Shown: piece after piece, positions 34,078 to 42,382 of the stretch | Layout of the letters: every line of letters starts with the position of its first letter | Position numbering within the stretch: position 1 is the first letter of the stretch | NCBI RefSeq assembly: GCF_016801985.1 | Contig: NZ_JAEVLS010000002.1 | Span: forward strand, 558,001-622,000 | Reading direction: 5' to 3' | Length of the DNA stretch: 64,000 bases | From: Steroidobacter gossypii | GTDB lineage: Bacteria > Pseudomonadota > Gammaproteobacteria > Steroidobacterales > Steroidobacteraceae | The notes under the pieces: model-generated | The model's database searches: none | The model's input: only the letters and a program-made list of their open reading frames with translations | Told to the model about the DNA's origin: nothing | Made by a program: the position numbers and the translations under genes

Positions 34078-35085
34078 ATGAAAGCCATCGTCTACAGTCA
34101 ACACGGCCTGCCGCCGGAAGATTCGCGTTCATTGCACGAGATCGAGTTGCCTCAGCCCAGGCCAGGCCCGCGAGATCTACTGGTCGGAATCCGCGCCATC
34201 TCGGTGAATCCGGTCGACACCAAGGTGCGTACCAACGCGCCGACCCAGGCGCCTCGCGTGCTGGGCTGGGATGCTGTCGGCATCGTGGAGGCGATCGGCG
34301 AGCGGGTAAGTCTGTTCAAGCCGGGAGATCGCGTGTTCTATGCCGGGTCCATCGATCGCCCGGGCGCAAACGCCGAATACCACTTGGTGGATGAGCGGAT
34401 CGCCGCACACGCGCCGACGACGCTGAATGACGCACAAGCTGCCGCCTTGCCGCTCACCTCGATCACGGCCTGGGAGCTTCTGTTCGACCGGTTGGGCATT
34501 GCTGAAGGCGGCGGAGACGGCGATACGCTGCTCATCATCGGCGCAGCCGGGGGCGTGGGTTCCATCCTCACTCAGCTGGCCCGGCAACTGACCCGACTTA
34601 CGGTGATCGGCACCGCTTCTCGATCGCAGTCGCAGGAGTGGGTGAAGGAGCTGGGCGCACATCGTGTCATCGATCACAACCGCCCGCTCGCGCCGCAACT
34701 GCAGGAGATCGGGATTCCGCAGATTCAGTACGTTGCCAGCCTCACGCACACGAGCACGTACTACCCGCAGCTCATCGAGATCCTCGCGCCGCAGGGCAAG
34801 CTCGCCCTGATCGACGATCCTGCGTCGCTGGACGCGGTTCCGCTCAAGCGCAAAGCGATTTCTCTGCATTGGGAACTGATGTTCACGCGATCGACGTTCC
34901 AGACGCCGGACATGATTCGCCAGCACGACTTGCTGGAGCGGATCGCGAATCTGATTGACGCCGGCACCCTGCGCACGACGGTGAGCGAACACTTCGGCGC
35001 TATTACCGCGGAGAACCTGCGACGTGCCCATGGGCTGATCGAAAGTCATCAGGCGCGGGGCAAGATCGTGCTGGAGGGCTTCTGA
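34078..35085 (+). CDS. Zinc-type alcohol dehydrogenase-like (MDR) protein, 335 aa
   Basis: Medium-chain dehydrogenase/quinone oxidoreductase type: SVNPVDTKVRTNAP, LGWDAVGIVEAIGERVSLFKPGDRV, then LPLTSITAWELLFDRLGI and the NADPH-binding loop LLIIGAAGGVGSILTQLA. The catalytic zinc ligands of true ADHs are absent, as in quinone reductase-like members. ATG 34078 begins the conserved MKAIVYSQHG; a longer frame from 33988 has no support. Regulated probably by the divergent LysR protein. Likely reduces quinones or enones with NADPH; inference from family. Confidence 0.92.
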   Translation: MKAIVYSQHGLPPEDSRSLHEIELPQPRPGPRDLLVGIRAISVNPVDTKVRTNAPTQAPRVLGWDAVGIVEAIGERVSLFKPGDRVFYAGSIDRPGANAEYHLVDERIAAHAPTTLNDAQAAALPLTSITAWELLFDRLGIAEGGGDGDTLLIIGAAGGVGSILTQLARQLTRLTVIGTASRSQSQEWVKELGAHRVIDHNRPLAPQLQEIGIPQIQYVASLTHTSTYYPQLIEILAPQGKLALIDDPASLDAVPLKRKAISLHWELMFTRSTFQTPDMIRQHDLLERIANLIDAGTLRTTVSEHFGAITAENLRRAHGLIESHQARGKIVLEGF

Positions 35086-35189
35086 TCGACGGTTCATTGA
35101 TGACGCGTTCCGATCCTGCATGAATCCCACGTCATCGAAAGTTCACCTTACAGTGGCGGCAACAGCATTCGCTGTTGCCGTGTGCACCT

Positions 35190-35701
35190 CTCGCAACCGA
35201 TCGAGGACCAATCATGACCTTTCCACTACCCCTTCGTTGATCGTTGCGATCTTGGCGGCGGCGCGCGTCATCGCGGGCGAGCCCGCAATAACCGACGCTC
35301 GCGGACGCGGCGAGCAGCCGACACTCTCGCCATTCCGTCACACGCTGCGGATCTTTACGACTTCGAGCGTGCGTCGATCGAGCGGCTGGGCGCCGTCACG
35401 CGTCAGACCATCCATGGTGCGCAGAGCACGATGGCCAAGTGGGTATTCGCGAAAGGAGCCGTCGTTCCGCTACACACCATCCGAACGAACAGATCACGTG
35501 GGTCATGAAGGGCTCGGTCGAGGTGTTCTCGCAGGGCAAGCGGTTCTTCGTTTCCGCCGGACAGGTCATCGTCTTTCCGCGAACGTTCCGCACGAGTTTC
35601 GCGCGCTGGAGGACGGGACCGTCGACATCGATATTTTCACTCCGGTACGACAGGACTGGATCGACGGGACGGCGAGCTACCTCAAGTCGGGGCTTGAATG
35701 A
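35190..35701 (+). pseudogene. Exported cupin-domain protein, frameshifted
   Basis: A signal-peptide-like start (SLIVAILAAARVIAGEPA) is followed by DLYDFERASIERLGAVTRQT in a second frame, HHPNEQITWVMKGSVEVFSQ in a third, and NVPHEFRALEDGTVDIDIFT back in the first, ending at TGA 35701. Together they form one cupin barrel with its metal-binding HxH region (PLH-HHPNEQ) and late His. The two inner junctions (near 35475 and 35578) are each explained by loss of one base, so it is either a young pseudogene or two sequencing errors in a real gene. Relatives are small exported cupins. Confidence 0.65.
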
Positions 35702-36223
35702 CAGTGCGGTGATTTCCTGCGGGCGGCGCAGGAATCGTTACGTCTATTGACGACTCACTGCAATTCGACACGCACAGTGCGCGGCGTGCGCAATGTCTCC
35801 ATCTCGACAGCATGCCGGCAGAGTCGATCCTCTGGCTGTGCGATCATCGAACATCCGCCAGTCCAAGCTCGCCCTCCATTCTCGAAACCAACTACATCGC
35901 GAGCGTGTCCCGGATCACCCGGCGATTCCTATCCACGCCTTCCGTGCGCTGCTGTGCATGGTGAGCTTCAGTGCTTCACTAAAGCTGTTCATGGCAGGTG
36001 CTCGCAGCGTGAGTGCTGTCGCGTTCGTCGTCCGACAGTTTGTATCAATTGCACGTAGCGGCCCTGCCGGCATAGAAGCCGTGAGTCAAGCGCCTGGCAT
36101 TACCATTCGACTTGACCACCACAATCGCGAGCGCCGTGCGGTCGGTCCCGCCTATACCAAGGGTGGATACAGCAACGGGCGATCGACCAGTATGCTGCAT
36201 GGCCAAAGTCTGGGAGTGCACAG
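35702..36223. other. About 520 bases without a convincing gene
   Basis: Overlapping open frames in all plus frames have no recognisable domain or good ribosome binding site. The last 100 bases presumably hold the promoter of the Crp/Fnr gene. No repeats seen. Confidence 0.45.
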
Positions 36224-37033
36224 ATGGCCGTATCGATCTCCAAGGGAACGCATCGCGCTGCTGCCGGTTGGATTGATTGCGCGCCGTTGGGGCGGTTGCC
36301 GGAAACCTTGGAGCTTCTCGCCACGAGAGCCGGTGCCGAGACAGGCAAACCATTGTACAACGCAGGCGATGCCGCCGATTCGTGGTATCGACTCCTCACG
36401 GGAGCGGCCTGCGAATGCGTTCTGACGGCGGACGGACGACGACAGATCGTCAACTTTCTGTTGCCGGGCGATCTGTTTGGGTTCTGTGCGCGATCCAGGC
36501 ATGAATTCTCGGTTGAGATCATCGTCGATGGCACGGCCTTCGCACGCTACCCCCGACGTCAGGCCGAGGAGTTGGCGTCTGCGGACGCTGAAGTCGCTAG
36601 CGCGATACGACAGCGAGCCTTCGAGTCGATATCGCGCCTGCAAGCGCGCATGGTCCTGCTAGGCCGCACCAACGCCCTGGAAAAAGTAAGTGCATTCCTT
36701 CTCGAGATGGCCGAGCGGCCCTCGGTAGGAATCGGCGATGATCTCGTGCTACCGATGTCCCGATACGAGATCGCCGATTACCTGGCGATGGCCGTGGAGA
36801 CGGTGAGCCGTGCCATCACCACATTGAAAGCCCAAGGCGCGATCACGCTGGCGAACTCGCGGCAGGTGCGGATCACTGATCGTCTCGCACTCGAGCATGC
36901 CTCGGCAGAGTCGCGGCGGAGAAGTTCACTCGCGCCGACCGATGCATCAGGCAGGGTGTCACGGACCGTCAAGCTGTACACGTCCAGCTTCGCCTCTCAA
37001 GAGCGAGCGACGAGCGTCCGCCACGCCGGATAA
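36224..37033 (+). CDS. Crp/Fnr-family transcriptional regulator, 269 aa
   Basis: Cyclic-nucleotide-binding-like beta-roll (GDAADSWYRLLTGAACECVL, then RQIVNFLLPGDLFGF), a dimer helix (LQARMVLLGRTNALEKVSAF) and a C-terminal HTH (MSRYEIADYLAMAVETVSRA with the ETVSR recognition helix typical of Fnr/FixK). The N-terminal Fe-S cysteine cluster of true Fnr is not seen, so a FixK-like type is more likely. ATG 36224 follows GGGAG at 8 bases. The C-terminal 45 residues are an unusual basic tail. Convergent with a FixJ-like response regulator gene, an association seen in oxygen or nitrogen oxide control. Confidence 0.87.
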   Translation: MAVSISKGTHRAAAGWIDCAPLGRLPETLELLATRAGAETGKPLYNAGDAADSWYRLLTGAACECVLTADGRRQIVNFLLPGDLFGFCARSRHEFSVEIIVDGTAFARYPRRQAEELASADAEVASAIRQRAFESISRLQARMVLLGRTNALEKVSAFLLEMAERPSVGIGDDLVLPMSRYEIADYLAMAVETVSRAITTLKAQGAITLANSRQVRITDRLALEHASAESRRRSSLAPTDASGRVSRTVKLYTSSFASQERATSVRHAG

Positions 37034-37034
37034 G

Positions 37035-37760
37035 TCAGCCTTCGCCGATCGGCCGCTCACGAGTTTCGTCGATTCCCTCGCCGTTTTCGTTACGTCGCGA
37101 TTCGGAACTGGGTATCCAAGGCTGCAGCCCGGCAGCGGACATGCGTGCAACCATCAACACCAGGCCGGCAAGCGACGCCGCGGACATCTTGCTCATGACG
37201 TGCCTGCGGTGAATCTTCACTGTGATCTCGCTCACGCCAAGCTCGGCCGCGACCTGCTTATTCCGCTTGCCGTCGAGAATTCCAGCCAGAACCTGCCTTT
37301 CGCGTGCGGTCAGCGCAGCACACCGCGAGCGCAGTACATCCAGCTCTTTAGTGTGTCGCTGCGAGTACTGGTTCGAACGCAACGCTTGGTCCACGGCGTC
37401 GAGCAGCTTCTGATCGTGAACCGGCTTGGGCAGGAACTCGACGGCACCGCCCTTCATGGCCCGGACGGTCATCGGTATGTTGCCGTGTCCGGTGATGAAG
37501 ATGATGGGAATGGCGTTACCCGCCGAGCGCAACGTCCTCTGCAAGTCCAGTCCGCTCATGCCGGGCAGCCGGACATCGAGAACCAGACAGCCGTTACTGC
37601 TGTGACAGTGCCGGGACAGGAAATCCGCCGGTGACTCGAAGGCCTGGACTCGGTGCCCCGCCGAGCGGATCAGGCTACCCAGCGCGATGCGCGGTGGATT
37701 GGCACAGCCAGGCAAGCTCCGATTCTGGGCGTGTGAACGGAACCGCCGCGTTGATCGCAA
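37035..37760 (-). CDS. FixJ/LuxR-type response regulator with degenerate N-terminus, 241 aa
   Basis: The receiver part keeps the phospho-acceptor region (CLVLDVRLPGMSGLDLQ), FITGHG and the Lys loop (FLPKPV), and the C-terminus has a LuxR HTH (LTARERQVLAGILDGKRNKQ then VAAELGVSEITVKIHRRHV). The first beta strand and the acidic pair (DD) needed for Mg binding are missing: residues 1-24 read as unrelated Arg/Pro-rich sequence before ALGSLIRSAGHRV. The only starts are weak (TTG 37760). Either the gene is 5'-damaged, or it works without phosphorylation. Convergent with the Crp/Fnr gene with one base between stops. No partner histidine kinase is seen. Confidence 0.65.
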   Translation of the reverse strand: MRSTRRFRSHAQNRSLPGCANPPRIALGSLIRSAGHRVQAFESPADFLSRHCHSSNGCLVLDVRLPGMSGLDLQRTLRSAGNAIPIIFITGHGNIPMTVRAMKGGAVEFLPKPVHDQKLLDAVDQALRSNQYSQRHTKELDVLRSRCAALTARERQVLAGILDGKRNKQVAAELGVSEITVKIHRRHVMSKMSAASLAGLVLMVARMSAAGLQPWIPSSESRRNENGEGIDETRERPIGEG

Positions 37761-37833
37761 TCAACAGCGGGGGGCACAGGTCGTTCTCATATGCTCCTCC
37801 ACAAGGCTCGTCCTCGCGTCACGTCGATGGACT

Positions 37834-38373
37834 CTAGCGTCGGGACATTCGACGCTTCGGCGCGGGACGCAAATCCGGCTTCGCCTTCATCGACGAGGCG
37901 AGCATGGAGGCGCAAGGCCCCACTTGAAGCAACTTCGCGCCGTGCTTCGCGGTCGTCTTGAGCGCTTGCTCGATCAGAACGTAAGTGCCCAGGACGCGTT
38001 GACGATACGGTTTGAGAGAGTGGTTCTCCACGAAGACCGTGGGAAGCCGGCGCAAATCGCCATAACCAGTCGAAGTTCGCGCGCGCCCCGGGCGCATGCG
38101 TATGCCCTTTTCGGGAGCGCGTGCATCGATCGCGCTGATATATGGCGCGGGCAGATGGCCGTTGGCTTCCAGGGCTCGCTCGACTTCGGGGCGGAACACC
38201 TTGTCCAGCCACTCGCCGCCCGCCGGGCTGCGCGCGTTGCGGCCGCCCCAGCCAGGAAACGAAAAGGTGATGTCATGAACATGGTCGACACCGTCGGTCA
38301 CATGGATGTCGAGATAGAGATCAGGATACGATGCGACCCGCAAGCACCGGGTGCTCACGGCGGGAAGCAACAC
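37834..38373 (-). pseudogene. M14-type zinc carboxypeptidase fragment
   Basis: Reads YPDLYLDIHVTDGVDHVHDI (His zinc ligand), then EWLDKVFRPEVERALEANGH, and LRRLPTVFVENHSLKPYRQR with the catalytic-Glu region, then VLGTYVLIEQAL. These are the middle blocks of exported M14-like peptidases of about 580 residues. Both the signal peptide with the first zinc motif and the C-terminal domain are missing, and the last 25 residues are unrelated. So it is a truncated remnant although the remaining frame is intact. Confidence 0.65.
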
Positions 38374-38434
38374 TCATGCCTATGCCAACAACAGCAATGT
38401 GAAGAGAACCATGGGTGTGGAGTAGAATGAAGAA

Positions 38435-38872
38435 ATGAACGTCGGTGCTATAGAGACGCGCTTCGCCTCATATCTGGATACATCTCGGACGCTGCGGGAT
38501 ATAGAGCCATTTCTTCGAACGTATATCAGGCTGCTTTTTTTGTTCAAAGAGGAGATTCCGCAGAAGGCATTGGGCGTCCTGCAGGAACGACAGAAGCAAT
38601 TGCGTGGAGAGGATTTCAAGGAGCAGGGAATTGAGGAGCTCAGGAGCGCGAGTCTCACGAACTTGAACCGAGACCTCAGAAACAATGCCGGCGCGACAAG
38701 AGAAGCGATGCTAAACAGGATGCTGTTCTGTGCGTTGGTTGACTCTGAAGAAACCGATTTCTTCTACCTGACAGAACCAATCTTCGAGTATGTGCGGATA
38801 ATGGATGTCTCACCCATTGAGCTGACAAAAATATTGGAGTCGGAGTTTATTGGATTCAAGATCGAAAGTTGA
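38435..38872 (+). CDS. Hypothetical protein, 145 aa, low GC
   Basis: Not recognised. All-helical, charged protein (RTLRDIEPFLRTYIRLLFLF, LQERQKQLRGEDFKEQGIEE) with no signal peptide or membrane segment. Its codon use is clearly more AT-rich than the neighbours (many AGA, ATA, TTT codons), pointing to recent transfer. ATG 38435 has GGAG upstream (GTGGAGTAG). It is followed 65 bases later by a DUF6572-like gene. No function is proposed. Confidence 0.65.
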   Translation: MNVGAIETRFASYLDTSRTLRDIEPFLRTYIRLLFLFKEEIPQKALGVLQERQKQLRGEDFKEQGIEELRSASLTNLNRDLRNNAGATREAMLNRMLFCALVDSEETDFFYLTEPIFEYVRIMDVSPIELTKILESEFIGFKIES

Positions 38873-38936
38873 TTCGCTGCAAAGGCGAGAAGGCTGGCGA
38901 GGCTGGACCGCCGACCCAAGTCGTAGTGAAGCGACC

Positions 38937-39245
38937 ATGACAGTGGCTCAGACCGGCGTCATAGATTGGTTGGGAATCGATAACACCGGACACGTTTGTC
39001 TAGCCGTTGTGGATGACCTCGACTGGAGCGATGAGCACGATCACCTGCTGATTTTACAGGAGACGCTCAACACCCACTTGGCGTTCATCGAGAGCGGCGA
39101 GTTCTTTGAACGTCTTGTTGAAGAGTTGACCGTCGTGTCCCGCACAGAATCGGCTTGGTGTGTCCATGCAGACACTGCGAGCGCCTTGAGCATCTCGCGA
39201 TGTCCAGGAATGGCTAGGCCACACCTGCGGACGGAAGCTACGTAG
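38937..39245 (+). CDS. DUF6572-like protein, 102 aa
   Basis: The first 70 residues match the DUF6572 pattern: VIDWLGIDNTGHVCLAVVDD, then LDWSDEHDHLLILQETLNTH and LAFIESGE. These small cytoplasmic proteins often sit beside polymorphic-toxin or accessory genes, and their function is unknown. The last 30 residues (after EELTVVSRTE) do not follow the family, so the 3' end may be frameshifted. ATG 38937 is chosen since family similarity begins there. Confidence 0.6.
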   Translation: MTVAQTGVIDWLGIDNTGHVCLAVVDDLDWSDEHDHLLILQETLNTHLAFIESGEFFERLVEELTVVSRTESAWCVHADTASALSISRCPGMARPHLRTEAT

Positions 39246-39364
39246 CCGATCTGGTGGAGATGGGGAGACACATGCCGACTGACGCGCCTTGGCTTCGGGG
39301 AAATACGAACCGGCCAGGCGCCAGTCTTCAGAGTTGGTACACGAGTGCGTTGTGCCAATTCTGT

Positions 39365-39376
39365 ACCAGCTATAAT
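39365..39376 (+). promoter_or_regulatory. Possible promoter (-10 TATAAT) before dusA
   Basis: A consensus TATAAT at 39371-39376 with TTGTGC 15 bases upstream (39350-39355), inside an imperfect inverted repeat (TTGGTACA...TGTGCCAA). It would give a leader of about 145 bases before dusA. The region 39246-39527 holds no gene I can support. Confidence 0.4.
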
Positions 39377-39527
39377 GTGATTTACTCCCAGACTTCCAAG
39401 CGGAGTCGCTGCAGTAGATGCTCGGAGTTCTCTAGAGTTCAATGAGTTCCGATCCGCGAAGACTCCCAGAGCTTGATTTGTCGGTCCAGTCTCGACCACA
39501 CCGACAGCCGAGAAAAAATCGATTTGT

Positions 39528-40514
39528 ATGAACGAGTTAGATCGCCGCATCTCTATTGCTCCGATGATGGACTACACCGACCGCCACTGTCGGTATTTCC
39601 TGCGCCTGCTCAGCCCCGACACTCTTCTTTACACGGAGATGCTCACCTCTGCCGCGCTGGTTCGTGGCGACGGGGCGCGGCTGCTCTCTTATGACCAGGC
39701 GGAGCACCCGGTGGCCCTGCAGCTTGGCGGCAGCGATCCGAAAGAGTTGGCGCTGGCGGCCCGCATGGGAGAGCAGGCGGGGTATGACGAGATCAACCTG
39801 AACTGCGGTTGCCCGAGCGATCGCGTGCAGAGTGGGCGATTTGGGGCTTGTTTGATGGGAGAGCCGGCGCTCGTGGCGGAGTGTGTGAGCGCGATGCGTG
39901 CGGTGGTCAAGGTGCCCGTGACAGTGAAGTGTCGCATCGGCATTGAGCCCATGCCGCGAGCGGCTGATGAATTCGAGTTCTTGAAGCAGTTCATCGCGAC
40001 CGTGGCGAGCGCGGGCTGTGATGTGTTCGTCGTGCATGCGCGTAAGGCGATCCTCAAGGGGCTCAGCCCGAAAGAGAATCGCGAGATTCCGCCGTTGAAG
40101 TACGACGTTGCGGTTGCGTTGCGCGTGGAGTTTCCGAACCTCACATTCGTGCTCAACGGTGGGATCCGCACCGTTGAAGAAGTGCAGAGGCATCTACAAA
40201 CATTCCATGGCGTGATGATCGGGCGCGAGGCCTATCAGAATCCGTACTTGCTGGCGCAGCTTCAGCAGGCGGTGTTCGATCCGGGTTGGAATCTGCCGAC
40301 GCGCGAGCAAGTGATCGAACAATATGCGGACTATGTTCGCAGCCGACTGGCTGAGGGACACCGATTGCGCAGCATGGTGAAGCATGTGCAAGGACTGTAC
40401 GCCGGCCTGCCCAGGGTGCGATCGTGGCGAAGATTCATTTCTGAAGGGGCAGGTCGACCCGACGCCGGAGCGAACCTGCTGACAGAAGCCTTGCGCATCG
40501 TGCAAGCCGCCTAA
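39528..40514 (+). CDS. dusA: tRNA-dihydrouridine(20/20a) synthase DusA, 328 aa
   Basis: Flavin enzyme that reduces U20/U20a in the tRNA D-loop. DusA features: ISIAPMMDYTDRHCRYFLR at the N-terminus (FMN site), YTEMLTSAALV, NLNCGCPSDRVQSGRFGACL with the catalytic Cys, VKCRIGIE, VHARKAILKGLSPKENREIP (FMN phosphate/tRNA contact) and FVLNGGIRT. The length equals the family norm. ATG 39528 begins the conserved block. It is a single core gene, convergent with the M28 peptidase. Confidence 0.96.
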   Translation: MNELDRRISIAPMMDYTDRHCRYFLRLLSPDTLLYTEMLTSAALVRGDGARLLSYDQAEHPVALQLGGSDPKELALAARMGEQAGYDEINLNCGCPSDRVQSGRFGACLMGEPALVAECVSAMRAVVKVPVTVKCRIGIEPMPRAADEFEFLKQFIATVASAGCDVFVVHARKAILKGLSPKENREIPPLKYDVAVALRVEFPNLTFVLNGGIRTVEEVQRHLQTFHGVMIGREAYQNPYLLAQLQQAVFDPGWNLPTREQVIEQYADYVRSRLAEGHRLRSMVKHVQGLYAGLPRVRSWRRFISEGAGRPDAGANLLTEALRIVQAA

Positions 40515-40663
40515 TCAACAGGCGGTACCGTCTACGACGAACCGGGCGCCGCCATTCGAGCGCGGCACATGGTTGGCAAAAGGCCCGCGAATCGGCCGCG
40601 TTCGTCGATGGGAACGATCTCTTCAGTGCTCGCTCGGAATCCTGGCGGCAAAGTGTGGTCGTT

Positions 40664-40697
40664 AAAAGACCCACCCGGAATTCTGCGGGTGGGTCTT
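40664..40697 (-). terminator. Intrinsic terminator of the M28 peptidase gene
   Basis: 12-bp perfect stem (AAGACCCACCCG / CGGGTGGGTCTT) with an 8-base loop. On the minus strand it ends in TCTTTTAAC, a short T-tract, 27 bases after the peptidase stop. It may also stop dusA read-through from the other side. Confidence 0.8.
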
Positions 40698-40723
40698 CCG
40701 GTCTTCCGTCGTCAGTCTACAAG

Positions 40724-42199
40724 TCAACGATTGAACGGCACCGGCGCGAGCCGACCGAAATTCCCCTGCTTGGTGGCGGCGAGATACGCGGCGACCGCGT
40801 AGGCCGCGACGCTTTGGTCGAGAACTTTGGCGTCGACCTTGGCGAGGGTGTCGTTCATCGTGTGGTGAACGTCGAAGTACAGGCTCGCATCGAGCACGGG
40901 ATCCAGCACCGGCACGCCGAGGGAGCGGAGCGGGCCGAGGTCGGCACCGCCGGAGGCGGTGTTGCTGCCGCCTTCGATGACCAGCGGCTCCATGGCTTTG
41001 CGCATCTTTTCGATCGCGCCGAGCGATTCGGGGGCGACCTGAGTGTCGAGGCGCACGACGGGGCCGATGCCAGTGTCGGCTTCCATCGCGAGCACGTGAC
41101 GATTGTGCTCATCGCCTATCTGGCGCGCATATTCCTTCGCGCCCGACAAACCGAATTCTTCGTTAGCGAACAGCACCACCCGAATGGTGCGCGAGGGCTT
41201 GCGGTCGAGTCGCGAAATCAAGCGAGCGGCTTCGACCACGATCGCTACGCCAGCGCCATCGTCCAGTGCGCCTTGCCCCAGATCCCACGAATCCAGATGA
41301 GCGCCCAGCAACACGATTTCGTTGGCGCGATCGGTGCCGGGAATTTCGCCGATCACATTGGCCGACCACGCGGGCGGCAGCTCGCGAGCGGTGGATTTGA
41401 GGCGCAGGCGCACCTGTTTGTTCGCTTTGACCTGACGTGACAGCGTATCGGCATCCGGATTCGACAGTGAGAAGGCGGGAATGCGCGGGGCATTCACGTC
41501 GTACTGCATTCGCCCCGTGTGCGCGAAGCGCTCGTCGGAGGTGCCGACGGAACGGATGACGAGCGCGACGGCGCCGAGATTCGCGGCAACGCTCGCGCCT
41601 TGCACACGATTCTTGACGATCTTGCCGTAGCCCGAGCCGTCCTTGGTGCGCTCCATGCGCTCGTTGATGAACACGATCTTGTTCTTCACGTCGCCGGCCT
41701 GAGCCGCGCTCAGCGCGTCCAGTGTGGCGAACTCAACCACTGCGGCCTCGATGCCGTCTTCGGGCGTGCCGATGCTGCCGCCGAGGGTGGCCGCAACTAG
41801 CGGCTGGCCCGCGGGGCCCAGCAAAGTGACCTCGGTGCTGCCTCGAATCCAGCGTGGCACCAGCACGTCCTGGGTGCGCACGCCGGTAAAGCCCAGTTTG
41901 CCCAGCCGGTTCATGGCCCAGCGGACCGCAGCTTCGTCGCCCGCGGACCCCGCCAAACGAGGGCCCACCTCGGTGACCAGCGAGCTCACGTGCTCGTAGG
42001 CCGAGGTGCCTTTGAGCGCGCGGTCGCGCAGGGCGGCTGCCGTGGCGAGGTCCGCCTCGGTCCAGTCGGCCACTGGCGTGGATTGGGCGGAGGCCGGGCG
42101 GACTTGCCCGGCCAGAATCGCCAAAAGCGCCAAAAATATGGCGCAAAAACCAGCCGTGGAACGCCCAGAGCGGGTGGTGAGGGGAACCATTTCGTGCAT
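40724..42199 (-). CDS. Exported M28-family zinc aminopeptidase, 491 aa
   Basis: Signal peptide (GFCAIFLALLAILAGQVRPA), then a PA-type insert domain (KNKIVFINERM) and an M28 catalytic domain. Two-zinc ligands are visible: GAHLDSWDLGQGALDDGAG (His, bridging Asp), FANEEFGLSGAKEYA (Glu base and ligand), LAMEADTG (Asp) and YFDVHHTMNDT (His). Cleaves amino-terminal residues or dipeptides in the periplasm or outside. The start at ATG 42199 has AAGGAG 6 bases upstream; upstream extension to 42376 is not supported and would overlap the cyclase promoter. A terminator follows. Confidence 0.94.
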   Translation of the reverse strand: MHEMVPLTTRSGRSTAGFCAIFLALLAILAGQVRPASAQSTPVADWTEADLATAAALRDRALKGTSAYEHVSSLVTEVGPRLAGSAGDEAAVRWAMNRLGKLGFTGVRTQDVLVPRWIRGSTEVTLLGPAGQPLVAATLGGSIGTPEDGIEAAVVEFATLDALSAAQAGDVKNKIVFINERMERTKDGSGYGKIVKNRVQGASVAANLGAVALVIRSVGTSDERFAHTGRMQYDVNAPRIPAFSLSNPDADTLSRQVKANKQVRLRLKSTARELPPAWSANVIGEIPGTDRANEIVLLGAHLDSWDLGQGALDDGAGVAIVVEAARLISRLDRKPSRTIRVVLFANEEFGLSGAKEYARQIGDEHNRHVLAMEADTGIGPVVRLDTQVAPESLGAIEKMRKAMEPLVIEGGSNTASGGADLGPLRSLGVPVLDPVLDASLYFDVHHTMNDTLAKVDAKVLDQSVAAYAVAAYLAATKQGNFGRLAPVPFNR

Positions 42200-42382
42200 C
42201 CGAACTCCTTGTTGCCCCCTGTGGCCCCATCTAAAGCATGGATCCAGCAGGGTTATGTAGCGTTGTCGTATATACTTCCGCCTACGCCCGGCGATGGGGC
42301 GCACGGCCGGTACCAAGCAGAACAGCAAGGATACCAATGGGCGGCGACGAGGCGGGGAGACGACGATGAGCGCCAAGAGGTC

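Noticed and set aside
39350-39385. Possible tRNA in the dusA upstream region
   Set aside because: No T-loop sequence, acceptor stem or anticodon arm could be assembled; the inverted repeat is better explained as promoter-associated.
42200-42376. N-terminal extension of the M28 peptidase beyond ATG 42199
   Set aside because: The signal peptide and a good ribosome binding site mark 42199 as the start; the extension overlaps the cyclase promoter.
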